From positions 1 through 36,087 of the forward strand of contig JAAZWY010000004.1 of the NCBI GenBank assembly GCA_014240455.1: a DNA stretch of 36,087 bases, written 5' to 3'. This DNA comes from Nanobdellota archaeon. GTDB lineage: Archaea > Nanobdellota > Nanobdellia > UBA10117 > ARS21. The notes beneath the pieces are model-generated. The model was not told the DNA's origin and ran no database searches. It saw only the letters and a list, made by a program, of their open reading frames with translations. Each line of letters opens with the position of its first letter. Within the stretch, counting starts at the first letter, position 1. The translations under genes were made by a program, and so were the position numbers. Shown in pieces: positions 9,242 to 18,915 of the stretch.

Positions 9242-9292
9242 AATAGTGATATTAATCAAAACTTTTAAGACTTCTCAATTTCTTTATTATTT

Positions 9293-10681
9293 ATGACTTT
9301 GAAGTTATACAATTCACTTACAAAAAAGAAGGAACTCTTCAAACCAATCTCGAAAAGAGAAGTCAAAATATATTCTTGCGGACCAACAGTATACAATTAT
9401 ATTCATATTGGAAACCATAGAACTTTCTTAATGAGTGATTTCCTTAAACGTGCTCTAAAGTTTAATAAGCATAATATAAAACATATTATGAATATAACTG
9501 ATATTGGTCATCTAACTTCTGATGCAGATTCTGGAGAAGATAAGATGTTGGCTGCTGCAAAGAAAGAAAGAAAATCAGTCTGGGATATTGCAAAATTTTA
9601 TACTGATGCATTCAAAAATGATCTAAAATCATTAAATATTATTGCTCCAAATAAATTCACTAGAGCAACCGAGCATATCCGCGCACAAATTACTATGATA
9701 AAACGTTTAGAGAAAAATGGTTTTACATATATTAAAGATGGAAATGTATATTTTGACACTTCGAAATACTCAAACAAAAAATTGGGTGGAGGAAATATAA
9801 AACAACGTGCAAGAGTAAAAAAGGATCCTAACAAGAAACAACAAAATGACTTCGTTCTTTGGTTCACAAAATCAAAATTTCAAGATCAAGATATGAAGTG
9901 GGATTCACCCTGGGGATTGGGTTATCCAGGTTGGCACATTGAATGTTCAGCAATGGCTACAAAATTCCTAGGAACTCAATTTGACATTCACACAGGCGGG
10001 GAAGATTTGAAGCAAATACATCATAATAATGAAATTGCTCAATCCGAGGCTGCAACTTCTCAAAAACCTTGGGTAAATTATTGGGTACATGGTGCTTTTC
10101 TAGTTAATAAAAATAAAGGAAAGATGGCTCGTTCTTCTGGTGACTTTGTAACAATTCCAAATCTTGAAACAGCAGGATTTGATGCGTTAGATTTTAGATA
10201 TTTGACGCTTGGAACTCATTATCGAAAACAGATGCTCTTCAGTGAAACTGCATTAAAATCTGCTCAGAGTGCGAGAAAGAAATTATTTAGCACATATATC
10301 GAATTAAGATCTGGAGGCAGGGGTTCATTAAAGTCCACCAAACTTGGTGATAAATATTTCAAACAATTTACTGACTCAGTCAATGATGATCTAAACTTAC
10401 CTAAGGCATTAGCAACAACTTGGGCTGTATTAAATGATAAAAAGGTTCCAGATAAAGAAAAAGTATATTTGCTTTTAAGATTTGATAATATTTTTGGATT
10501 TAATCTAAGAAAATTAAAGTCTAAATCAATACCTTTCCGAATAAAGCGGCTAGCAGAAAAGAGATTGAAAGCACGACTAAAGAAAGATTTTAAGACTGCA
10601 GACAAACTAAGAAAGATGCTTAAAGCAAAAGGTTATGAGATAGAGGACACTATCAAAAGCTACGTTCTAAAAAGGAAATAG
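9293..10681 (+). CDS. cysS: Cysteinyl-tRNA synthetase
   Basis: YSCGPTVYNYIHIGNHRTF, GWHIECSAMATKFLG, HHNNEIAQSEAATSQKPWVNYWVHGAFL, KMARSSGDFVTI. Confidence 0.96.
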   Translation: MTLKLYNSLTKKKELFKPISKREVKIYSCGPTVYNYIHIGNHRTFLMSDFLKRALKFNKHNIKHIMNITDIGHLTSDADSGEDKMLAAAKKERKSVWDIAKFYTDAFKNDLKSLNIIAPNKFTRATEHIRAQITMIKRLEKNGFTYIKDGNVYFDTSKYSNKKLGGGNIKQRARVKKDPNKKQQNDFVLWFTKSKFQDQDMKWDSPWGLGYPGWHIECSAMATKFLGTQFDIHTGGEDLKQIHHNNEIAQSEAATSQKPWVNYWVHGAFLVNKNKGKMARSSGDFVTIPNLETAGFDALDFRYLTLGTHYRKQMLFSETALKSAQSARKKLFSTYIELRSGGRGSLKSTKLGDKYFKQFTDSVNDDLNLPKALATTWAVLNDKKVPDKEKVYLLLRFDNIFGFNLRKLKSKSIPFRIKRLAEKRLKARLKKDFKTADKLRKMLKAKGYEIEDTIKSYVLKRK

Positions 10682-10690
10682 AGTCACAAC

Positions 10691-10861
10691 TTAACAATAA
10701 GCGTGACCCATAAAGAGTTTCTTCAAACCCCATAAAATTAGTAAGCCACCAAAAGCTTGTTCAAGTGAAAAACCTCCGCTGTAGGTCATCCAACCTAATG
10801 CGATAAGCAACAAGCCATAAATAGCATACCAATAATTCATAGTATTGGTCTTTTTTGCCAT
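10691..10861 (-). CDS. Small membrane protein (56 aa), absent from supplied ORF track
   Basis: MAKKTNTMNYWYAIYGLLLIALGWMTYSGGFSLEQAFGGLLILWGLKKLFMGHAYC*; two hydrophobic segments, fits the gap between cysS and tRNA-Cys. Confidence 0.6.
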   Translation of the reverse strand: MAKKTNTMNYWYAIYGLLLIALGWMTYSGGFSLEQAFGGLLILWGLKKLFMGHAYC

Positions 10862-10949
10862 TCCCAAAAATCACATTTGAAGTATATAAGTTTAATCCGA
10901 AAAACTGACTCAGAAAGGGTTTTAAAGTAAAAATCAGCCCTAAAACTAC

Positions 10950-11023
10950 GCGCGGGTGGCCAAGTCCGGTAAGGCGTCAGGTTGCAGTCCTGACATTCGG
11001 GGGTTCAAATCCCTCCCCGCGCT
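10950..11023 (+). tRNA. tRNA-Cys (anticodon GCA)
   Basis: GCGCGGG...TCAGG TTGCAGT CCTGA...GGGGGTTCAAATCCCTC-CCCGCGC-T; U73 discriminator typical of tRNA-Cys. Confidence 0.92.
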
Positions 11024-11061
11024 TCAAAAACATTTTAATAGATTCAACTAGTTTTATCATA

Positions 11062-11337
11062 ATGGACTTTTCAAGGCTAACAAGATCTCAGAAAAAGCGT
11101 GCTACTTTTCTATCAAAAAAACGAAGAAAAAGACAGAAAGAATTTGAACAACAAATCTCAATTATTCGTCACTTCATGCTCGCATTCACAGCAGGAATTG
11201 GGTTCATTTTATTGTGGAGCGGAATTAGTCGTTGGAGTGGTGAATTCATGAGTTATGGCGAAGCAATGGCCGTAGGACTTGGATTGTTAATCGTTAGTGG
11301 ATTTATGACTAAAATATTTATCAAAAACTTCTCTTAA
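11062..11337 (+). CDS. Small membrane protein with basic N-terminus (91 aa)
   Basis: RSQKKRATFLSKKRRKRQKEFEQQ followed by two hydrophobic segments. Confidence 0.6.
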   Translation: MDFSRLTRSQKKRATFLSKKRRKRQKEFEQQISIIRHFMLAFTAGIGFILLWSGISRWSGEFMSYGEAMAVGLGLLIVSGFMTKIFIKNFS

Positions 11338-11377
11338 ACAGCAAAATACTTTTAATTATGCATAATAATCAACCTTC

Positions 11378-11767
11378 ATGCCAATTGTATATCCTCATGA
11401 GTTCATAGCGCGAACCGCAATACATTCAGTTAAGGCTGGGCTCGCAAAAGAGCTTAAAACACGAGGAATTTCTCAAAAAGATATCGCAAGATTAATGAAT
11501 TCTCAAGTTTCAGCAATTTCGCAATATGTGAATGGTCAAAGAGGTGGAAGTTATGAGCTTTCAGAAAACGTAATGAACCTATTAAGTGCTGTTGCTGAAG
11601 CAATTCATGAAGAACCTACTGAAGAATTATTGAAGTATGGCGTCTCTCAAATTTGCAATAAAATCATTGAAGAAGAGTATGGTTACAATTTTGATGAAGA
11701 AGAAGAAAACGCAATAGAGGAAATAGAAGAAACGCAATACGAGAGCGATATTGATTTGTCTGATTAA
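11378..11767 (+). CDS. XRE-type helix-turn-helix transcriptional regulator with acidic C-terminal tail
   Basis: GLAKELKTRGISQKDIARLMNSQVSAISQYVNGQRGG; tail NFDEEEENAIEEIEETQYESDIDLSD. Confidence 0.75.
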   Translation: MPIVYPHEFIARTAIHSVKAGLAKELKTRGISQKDIARLMNSQVSAISQYVNGQRGGSYELSENVMNLLSAVAEAIHEEPTEELLKYGVSQICNKIIEEEYGYNFDEEEENAIEEIEETQYESDIDLSD

Positions 11768-11814
11768 GAGGGCAAATCCTTAAATTTTAAAGCTTTTACA
11801 ACTAACAATATACC

Positions 11815-12207
11815 ATGGAAAACAACGAAAAAATGCCTGAAGAACAACGAAAAAATGAAGACGCAGATGATGAAAGTTTACCTTTCCCACGCGCAAGAGT
11901 GGTAAGATTAATGCGAGCTTCAATCACTGACGGAAAGCAAATTCGATCTGAAGTTAAAGACTCACTAAATCTATGGCTTGGAAACTTAGTTGCAAAAGTT
12001 GCACGTGAAATGGACAATTCTCCGTATGGATCAATTGGACTTGCAGACTTCCAAAGAGCAACAGCGCCTTTCGACCAAATTGCAAATCTAGTAAAGGATG
12101 AAGAAAGACTTCATTTAAGTCTTGAAAAACTTAAAGTTGATGCTGACCAAGTTCAAAGAGATATGAGAAGATTCTTCACTCAAATTAAAGGCGAAGAATC
12201 AGAATAA
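11815..12207 (+). CDS. Histone-fold-like protein (CBF/NF-Y/Dpb4-like pattern) with C-terminal coiled region
   Basis: LPFPRARVVRLMRASITDGKQIRSEVKDSLNLWLGNLVAKVAREMDNSPYGSIGLADFQRATAPF matches the helix-strand-helix layout of histone-fold proteins; assignment by eye. Confidence 0.6.
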   Translation: MENNEKMPEEQRKNEDADDESLPFPRARVVRLMRASITDGKQIRSEVKDSLNLWLGNLVAKVAREMDNSPYGSIGLADFQRATAPFDQIANLVKDEERLHLSLEKLKVDADQVQRDMRRFFTQIKGEESE

Positions 12208-14537
12208 TGACTATTATTGATGTTGTCTATTCAGAAGACAGCCAACGGCATCTTAAATTAATCAAGACTCTCGACAATAGAAAAGTCGTGGAAGAAATTG
12301 ATGCACCAGAACCTTATTTTATGGCGCTTCCAAATAATTTGGAACAAGCAAAAAAAGATATTCTTGGACTCACTTATGAATTCAAAGAAAGGAAAACAAA
12401 CGTTATTCGGGTTGAGCAAGTAACTAAGAACTTTCAAAACAAAGAAACTGAATTTTTGAAAATTGTAGTGAATTTTCCTCGTGAAGTTCCCGTCATTAGA
12501 GAAACAATACGCGAATTGTCAAGCATTACTGAAGTTTATGAATCAGATATCCCTTATGTTTTCCGTTCAATTCTTGATAATAAAATAGAATTGTACAAAG
12601 ACTTCAAACCAAAGATTCTTGCCTTCGATATTGAGACTACAAGCGATGGAAGTTTTCCAGATCCTTTGACTGACAAAATTGTATCAATTTCTTATTACAG
12701 TAAAGATTTTGAAAAGGTTACAATTACTCGTGATTTTAAGAAAAAACACAAATACATAAATTCGGTTTCATCAGAAAAAGAACTTTTAGAAGATTTCAGA
12801 GAAACAATAAATAAATTTCAACCAGATATTCTAACTGGATACAATTCAGATATATTTGATATGTGGTTCATTAAAGAACGTGCTTCAAAAAATAAAGTAA
12901 AATTGAAATTAGCTCCACTGAACGAGGAACCAATTTATACGCGAGGAGCAAGAAATGCTAAGCCAGTAAAAATAAATGGTATAACTCATTTGGACACATA
13001 TATTTTCATTAGAAATGCGCTTGCTCCAAGACTAAAAACAAACTCACTATCTTTAGATAATGTTGCTGAAGAGATGCTCGGACAAAAGAAATTAGAATTG
13101 GGAGTTCTTCCTCATGAAGCTTGGTTAGATGACAGTGATGAAAATATGAATCGCTTTTCGGAATATAATTTACTAGATTCTAAATTAACTTATCTACTTG
13201 CAGAAAAAATATTGCCAATCGCATTACAATTCTCAAGATTCACAGGGCTTCCATTATTTGATGTTACTCGGATGAGATATGGAAGATTGGTAGAACAATT
13301 CATCATCAAGAGTGCAATTGAACAAAACAGAATAATTGAGAACCGGCCTTCAAACGATGAAATAATGAGACGCAGATCAACTCAGGCAGAAGGCGCATTC
13401 GTATATCAACCAACGCCAGGAGTATACAAAGACGTTCGAGTTTTCGACTTTAGTAGTTTGTATCCTACAATTCTAATTGCTCACAATATCGATAAATATA
13501 CAATGAAATCTGAGGGGACTGATAACGAAAAAATAAATCTCCCTGACAAAACAATCTTTTTTGATAAATCAAAACAAGGATTTGTTCCAGAACTTATTGA
13601 AAGAATAATTACACGAAGATTTGAGGTGAAAAAACTGATGAGAACTTGTGAAAAGGATTCTGACAAACATAGAACTCTTGATGCAGAATCTTACGGTCTA
13701 AAAATCTTAGCAAACTCTTTCTACGGATATTTAGCATTCTTCGGAGCAAGATGGTATTCATTAGATTGTGCAAGATCAATAACTGCAATGGGTAGAAAAT
13801 ATATTCACGACACAATTGACTTGGCAGAAAAACATAACATAAAAGTAATTTACGGAGATACTGATTCTGTATTTTTGATTAATTCAGACAATATGGATAA
13901 ATTCAAAGATGAAGCTAATGAAAGACTTCCTAATCCCATGGAGCTTGAAGAAGAAGGATTGTTTAAATCAGGAGTATTTTTAGAAAAGAAAGGTTCGGGT
14001 GCTGGAGCAAAGAAAAGATATGCACTTATGGATCAAAATAACAAAATGATTATCAAAGGTTTAGAAGCAAGACGAGGAGATTGGTCAAAACTCGCACAAA
14101 AAGCTCAAGTTGAAACTCTAAATACCATCTTAACTGAAGTGGATGGAAAACCTGCTTTGGAAAAGATTCAAAAAATAATTTCAGATATTCGAAACAAAAA
14201 AATTGATATGCAAGATTTAATCATTACAAACAAATTAACAAAACAAATACATGAATATAAAACAAAAGGTCCTCAAGTTGCAGCAGGGGAATTGTTAGCT
14301 CAAACGGGAATTAAAGTTGGTGCAGGAACAATTGTAAAATATGTAATTACTAAAGGAAGCTCAAAACGAATACGTGACCGAGTAAAATTACCTGAAACTA
14401 CGAGTCTTGAAGAAATTGATGAAGATTATTATATCAACAATCAATTAATTGGCGCAACATATAAAATTCTTGAACTGTTTGGTTACTCAGAAGAACAAAT
14501 CAAAAACCTTAATACCGGTCTTGACCAATGGTTCTAA
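12207..14537 (+). CDS. polB: Family B DNA polymerase
   Basis: Exo motifs LAFDIETTSD, TGYNSDIFD, YNLLDSKL; polymerase motifs DFSSLYPTILIAHN, KILANSFYGYLAF, YGDTDSVFL. Confidence 0.96.
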   Translation: MTIIDVVYSEDSQRHLKLIKTLDNRKVVEEIDAPEPYFMALPNNLEQAKKDILGLTYEFKERKTNVIRVEQVTKNFQNKETEFLKIVVNFPREVPVIRETIRELSSITEVYESDIPYVFRSILDNKIELYKDFKPKILAFDIETTSDGSFPDPLTDKIVSISYYSKDFEKVTITRDFKKKHKYINSVSSEKELLEDFRETINKFQPDILTGYNSDIFDMWFIKERASKNKVKLKLAPLNEEPIYTRGARNAKPVKINGITHLDTYIFIRNALAPRLKTNSLSLDNVAEEMLGQKKLELGVLPHEAWLDDSDENMNRFSEYNLLDSKLTYLLAEKILPIALQFSRFTGLPLFDVTRMRYGRLVEQFIIKSAIEQNRIIENRPSNDEIMRRRSTQAEGAFVYQPTPGVYKDVRVFDFSSLYPTILIAHNIDKYTMKSEGTDNEKINLPDKTIFFDKSKQGFVPELIERIITRRFEVKKLMRTCEKDSDKHRTLDAESYGLKILANSFYGYLAFFGARWYSLDCARSITAMGRKYIHDTIDLAEKHNIKVIYGDTDSVFLINSDNMDKFKDEANERLPNPMELEEEGLFKSGVFLEKKGSGAGAKKRYALMDQNNKMIIKGLEARRGDWSKLAQKAQVETLNTILTEVDGKPALEKIQKIISDIRNKKIDMQDLIITNKLTKQIHEYKTKGPQVAAGELLAQTGIKVGAGTIVKYVITKGSSKRIRDRVKLPETTSLEEIDEDYYINNQLIGATYKILELFGYSEEQIKNLNTGLDQWF

Positions 14538-14543
14538 ATTAAG

Positions 14544-15434
14544 ATGGCACTAACTAAAGACGTACTAGCAAAATACAAGAAAGCCAGTGAGATTTCCAAG
14601 AAAGTAAAAACATATGGTAAATCTCTAGCAAAACCTGGAGTATCATATTTAGAATTATCAGAAAAGATCGAAGCTAAAACTCGGGAGCTCGGTGCAGAGT
14701 TGGCATTCCCAGCAAATCTCTCAGTAAATGATGTGGCTGCACATTATTGCGCTACGCACAACGATAAAAACGTGCTAAAGAAAGGAGATTTAGTAAAATT
14801 AGATGTGGGTATACAGATAGATGGATATATCGTAGATAGCGCAATTTCATTCGGAATTGAAACAAAAGCGCACGATAAGATGATAAAAACAGCAAGATCT
14901 GCACTTGACAATGCGATAAAAGTTATCAAGCCCGGGGTTAAAGTATCAGAGATTGGCGCTCAAATAGAGACTACGATAGAAAAGGCAGGTTTCAAAGTAA
15001 TCAAAAATCTATCAGGACACGGACTTGATCAATATGTTGTACATGCAGGATACAACATTCCAAATTATGATAATAAAAGTAATGAAGCTTTGAAAAAAGG
15101 TGATGTAATTGCAATTGAACCTTTCGTAACAAATGGTCGTGGTGGTGTAAAGGAAGGTCAAAGTTCAGGAATATATGAATTATATCAAACAAAACCAGTT
15201 AGAATGTATAAAGAAATCTTGAAACACATTGTTGAAACTTACAAAACCCTTCCTTTCTCAGAAAGAGAACTACAAAAGACATTTGGGCCGTTGAAAACAC
15301 GGTTAGCTCTGGGAATGTTTGTTAGAGCCGGAATTCTTCACGATCATAAAGTACTTCTTGAAGAAAAAGGATCATACGTAGCTCAATTCGAACATACAAT
15401 AATTATTGATGACAAACCAATTATTCTAGGCTAA
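14544..15434 (+). CDS. map: Type II methionine aminopeptidase
   Basis: AFPANLSVNDVAAHYCATHNDKNVLKKGDLVKLDVGIQIDGYIVDSAIS; SGHGLDQYVVHAGYNIPN. Confidence 0.94.
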   Translation: MALTKDVLAKYKKASEISKKVKTYGKSLAKPGVSYLELSEKIEAKTRELGAELAFPANLSVNDVAAHYCATHNDKNVLKKGDLVKLDVGIQIDGYIVDSAISFGIETKAHDKMIKTARSALDNAIKVIKPGVKVSEIGAQIETTIEKAGFKVIKNLSGHGLDQYVVHAGYNIPNYDNKSNEALKKGDVIAIEPFVTNGRGGVKEGQSSGIYELYQTKPVRMYKEILKHIVETYKTLPFSERELQKTFGPLKTRLALGMFVRAGILHDHKVLLEEKGSYVAQFEHTIIIDDKPIILG

Positions 15435-15468
15435 TTTTGAATAAAAAGCTTCTAAATAATTATCCAAA

Positions 15469-17754
15469 TTAACCCATATAGCTTGGGCCATTACTTGGCG
15501 CAGCTACAGATGCAGCCTCAAGTGCTTCGCGATATTTATTCAATTCAAGTTTACTCAAAGATGGTTGTACTTTCTTCAGAGCCTCAGTGAAATGTTTCTT
15601 CATAACAACACCCTTACTTTTCTTTCCTTCTTTGACTTCTCTCAAAACAATCATTGCGGCCTCTCTGACAACAGCCTCAATATCTGCTCCAGAATATCCT
15701 TCAGTATCTTTGGCCAAAGTTGCTAATAAAACTTCCTTGGATAACGGAACTTCTTTAGTATGAACTTTGAAAATCTCAACTCTTGCATCTTTGTTTGGAG
15801 GACTTACTAATAAGTGTCTATCAAATCGTCCAGGTCTTAACAATGCTGCATCAACTAATTCAGGTCTATTGGTTGCAGCAAGAACTACAACATCACTCAA
15901 TTCTTCAACACCATCAATCTCAGTTAAAATTTGATTGACTACGCTCTCGGAAGCTTTTGAACTTTCGTTACCTTGTCTAGCTCCAGCAATAGAATCTATC
16001 TCATCAAAGAAAATAACTGCTGGTGCAACTTGCTTAGCCTTCTTGAAAATTTCTCGAACTGCTTTTTCAGATTCTCCAACCCATTTATTCAATAGTTCTG
16101 GACCCTTAACTGAAATAAAGTTTGCCTCGCTTTCAGTTGCAACTGCTTTAGCAAGTAAAGTCTTACCTGTTCCTGGCGGTCCATAAAGTAAAATTCCTCG
16201 CGGAGGTCTGATTCCCATATCTGTGAACATTTTTCGATTCTTGATTGGCCATTCAACAGATTCAATTAATTCGTCCTTGGTTTTTTCAAGACCACCAATT
16301 CGTTCCCAAGGAACATTTGGAGTCTCAACTAAAATTTCTCTCATCGCTGAAGGAGTTACATTCTTCAGTGCGTCTTTGAAGTCTGCCATTCGAACTACTA
16401 GTTTCTTCATAATCTCTTCAGTTAGCGGTTCATCATCTTTTAGATCGTGCTTCATAATAACTCGACGAATAACATTCATCGCAGCTTCTTTTGCCAGCGA
16501 TTCTAAATCTGCTCCGACAAAACCATGAGTAACTTCCGCTAGTTCTCCAAGATTAACATTTCTTGCAAGCGGCATGTTTCTAGTGTGAATTTTTAATACT
16601 TGTAATCGACCCTCTTTATTTGGAACTCCAATTTCAATTTCTCTGTCGAATCTTCCACCACGTCTAAGTGCCGGATCAAGTGCATCTTCTCGGTTTGTTG
16701 CAGCGATAACAATAACTTTTCCTCGACCTTTCATTCCATCCATCAAAGTTAGTAACTGTGCAACTACTCTACGTTCGACTTCGCCATAACTCTCTTCTCG
16801 CTTTGGTGCGATTGCATCAATTTCATCAATAAATATAATACTTGGAGCTTCTTTTTCAGCTTCATCAAAAATAGCTCTAATTTTCTTTTCAGCATCTCCT
16901 ACAAACTTGCTCATAATTTCTGGACCATTAATCAAGTGAAAAGATGCTTGTGATTCTGATGCGACTGCTTTAGCCAACAAAGTCTTACCTGTTCCTGGCG
17001 GTCCATAAAGTAGAACTCCTTTTGGAGGTTGAATTCCTAAACGATCAAATAGTTCCGGTCGCTTCATTGGAATTTCAATCATTTCTCGAACTTTTTCTAC
17101 TTCACCTTTAAGTCCACCAATGTCTTCGTAAGAAACATCTGGTACTGCATCTTCTGAAATTTGAACAGCTTCAGATTTCAATTCGATTTTAGTATCTTCA
17201 GTAATTAGAACTGCACCCTTTGGTGTTGCACTAACAACTGCAAACCGTAATCCTGACATAAATGGTAATGCTCCACCAATATCTAACCCTGCTAGTGCTT
17301 CTGCAAATTCCATTAGTGGATCCCCACGGTTATTGAATCGTCTTCGCCGTGAAGTGCTGATTGTGACTATATCTCCCTTAGATACTGGACGTCTAAGAAG
17401 TGCTCTTTGAAACATTTGTGCTGGTGCTTTAATTCTTACACCTTTTTGTGCTGGTGCCAAGGTAACTTTTTTAGCAACTTCAACTTCAGCTGCACGAATA
17501 GTAACTCTTTCAGAAACACTAGTTCCTGAATTTTTTCTGGTCAAAGGATCCATTCGAATGGTTCCAAGACCTAAATCTGCTGGAAAAGCTCTACCTGCAA
17601 TCGCAACAGTTTTTTTATCACCTTGAATTTCAACAAAATCACCCTGTTCAATTCCAAGTTTCTTCAAAAATTCATTTTCAATTCTGACAACACCTTTATC
17701 TACGTCGTCTTGAACTGCTTCTTGGACTTTTAAGATAATTTCATCTTTAGCCAT
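15469..17754 (-). CDS. CDC48/VAT-type AAA+ ATPase (double-psi barrel N domain, two AAA modules)
   Basis: Two [15 protein letters not shown] Walker A and two [20 protein letters not shown] Walker B motifs; start [10 protein letters not shown] at 17754. Confidence 0.96.
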   Translation of the reverse strand: MAKDEIILKVQEAVQDDVDKGVVRIENEFLKKLGIEQGDFVEIQGDKKTVAIAGRAFPADLGLGTIRMDPLTRKNSGTSVSERVTIRAAEVEVAKKVTLAPAQKGVRIKAPAQMFQRALLRRPVSKGDIVTISTSRRRRFNNRGDPLMEFAEALAGLDIGGALPFMSGLRFAVVSATPKGAVLITEDTKIELKSEAVQISEDAVPDVSYEDIGGLKGEVEKVREMIEIPMKRPELFDRLGIQPPKGVLLYGPPGTGKTLLAKAVASESQASFHLINGPEIMSKFVGDAEKKIRAIFDEAEKEAPSIIFIDEIDAIAPKREESYGEVERRVVAQLLTLMDGMKGRGKVIVIAATNREDALDPALRRGGRFDREIEIGVPNKEGRLQVLKIHTRNMPLARNVNLGELAEVTHGFVGADLESLAKEAAMNVIRRVIMKHDLKDDEPLTEEIMKKLVVRMADFKDALKNVTPSAMREILVETPNVPWERIGGLEKTKDELIESVEWPIKNRKMFTDMGIRPPRGILLYGPPGTGKTLLAKAVATESEANFISVKGPELLNKWVGESEKAVREIFKKAKQVAPAVIFFDEIDSIAGARQGNESSKASESVVNQILTEIDGVEELSDVVVLAATNRPELVDAALLRPGRFDRHLLVSPPNKDARVEIFKVHTKEVPLSKEVLLATLAKDTEGYSGADIEAVVREAAMIVLREVKEGKKSKGVVMKKHFTEALKKVQPSLSKLELNKYREALEAASVAAPSNGPSYMG

Positions 17755-17801
17755 AACGAACAAAAAACATTAAATTTTAAAAGAGGATTGAGTGGATGCT
17801 C

Positions 17802-18041
17802 TCACTTTCTCTTTCTTACTCGATTTTTGGCAGTTACTAACATATGTGGAGCTCTTTCTTGTGCGACATCAAATGCCCAATCTTCAAAACCTTGTTCAAG
17901 TAAAGAATTTACAAGTCGCTCTGCTGCTTCTTGATCAGCATTAGCTCTAACTTTTCGCATATACGCGGCTTTTCTAGCCTTAACTTCAGGCTTTTGATTA
18001 TATCCTTTCATATACTTTTTCTTGTGAGTAGATACTACCAT
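17802..18041 (-). CDS. Small basic hypothetical protein
   Basis: MVVSTHKKKYMKGYNQKPEVKARKAAYMRKVRANADQEAAERLVNSLLEQGFEDWAFDVAQERAPH...; start moved to 18041, TATA-like ttttatatt ~25 nt upstream. Confidence 0.65.
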   Translation of the reverse strand: MVVSTHKKKYMKGYNQKPEVKARKAAYMRKVRANADQEAAERLVNSLLEQGFEDWAFDVAQERAPHMLVTAKNRVRKRK

Positions 18042-18079
18042 ATACAATATCTTAAATGTCAATATAAAAACATTATGAA

Positions 18080-18775
18080 ATGGAACGATGTAGTACGGGG
18101 TCTAAACTTATAGATAATATTCTTGAAGGTGGTTTAGAAAATGAAGTGACTACAACAATCTACGGACCCAGTGGTTCGGGAAAAACAAATATTGCAATTC
18201 TCGCAGCGCTTTACAATGCGAAAGATAGTAAAATTATTTTCATTGACACAGAAGGTGGATTCTCTATTGACCGAGTGAAACAAATGTTTCCTGAAGATCA
18301 CGAGCGTAGGCTAAAAAACCTAATAATTTTCAAACCAACAACATTTACTGAACAAACCGAATTGTTCAGAAATCTTGAAAAATTTGCAAACGAACACGAA
18401 CCGAGCCTAATTGTAGTTGACTCACTATCAATGCTTTACAGATTAGAACTTGGTGAACGAGAAGCTTACGAAGTTAACAAAGAAATGGCTCGTCAATTAA
18501 GCACACTTAGAAAGATATCTCACAAACTAACCATTCCAATATTACTAACAAATCAAGTTTATGCTAATTTTGAAAGAAAAAATGACATTAAAATGGTCGG
18601 TGGTGATTTAATGAAATATACTTCAAAATGTATAATCAAATTGGAATTGGGAGAAACTGGTCGAATTCTTAAACTTCTAAAACATCGCTCAATTCCGATT
18701 AAAGAAGTTCAATTTAAAATTACACAAACAAATATTGAAGAATCTACTGAACGAAGGAAGTTCAATTTGTTCTAA
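18080..18775 (+). CDS. radB: DNA repair and recombination protein RadB
   Basis: CSTGSKLIDNILEGGLENEVTTTIYGPSGSGKTNIAILAA...IIFIDTEGGFSIDRVKQM; short RecA-core without HhH domain. Confidence 0.9.
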   Translation: MERCSTGSKLIDNILEGGLENEVTTTIYGPSGSGKTNIAILAALYNAKDSKIIFIDTEGGFSIDRVKQMFPEDHERRLKNLIIFKPTTFTEQTELFRNLEKFANEHEPSLIVVDSLSMLYRLELGEREAYEVNKEMARQLSTLRKISHKLTIPILLTNQVYANFERKNDIKMVGGDLMKYTSKCIIKLELGETGRILKLLKHRSIPIKEVQFKITQTNIEESTERRKFNLF

Positions 18776-18915
18776 AACATATAGTAGAAAATTACAATAA
18801 AAACTAAAAACGCTGCAACATACCAAAGCCGGTTCCACTTATGATCTTTCCAATTGGCCAACAATTCGTCTTCATTGACATTCTCTAAATCTTGTTCAAC
18901 TGTTTTCGGATTCAT
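18772..18915 (-). CDS. Small tail-anchored membrane protein (47 aa)
   Basis: MNPKTVEQDLENVNEDELLANWKDHKWNRLWYVAAFLVFIVIFYYMF*; start overlaps the topA 3' end; upstream part of the 79-aa track ORF overlaps topA. Confidence 0.45.
   Translation of the reverse strand: MNPKTVEQDLENVNEDELLANWKDHKWNRLWYVAAFLVFIVIFYYMF

Noticed and set aside
12207-14537. Possible intein in PolB (also considered for RadA and DP2)
   Set aside because: Motifs A, B and C are uninterrupted and lengths are normal; RadA is 339 aa. No intein splicing motifs seen. DP2 is incomplete, so an intein beyond the window cannot be excluded.
15935-16528. Plus-strand ORFs antisense to CDC48
   Set aside because: Shadow ORFs opposite strongly conserved AAA+ modules.
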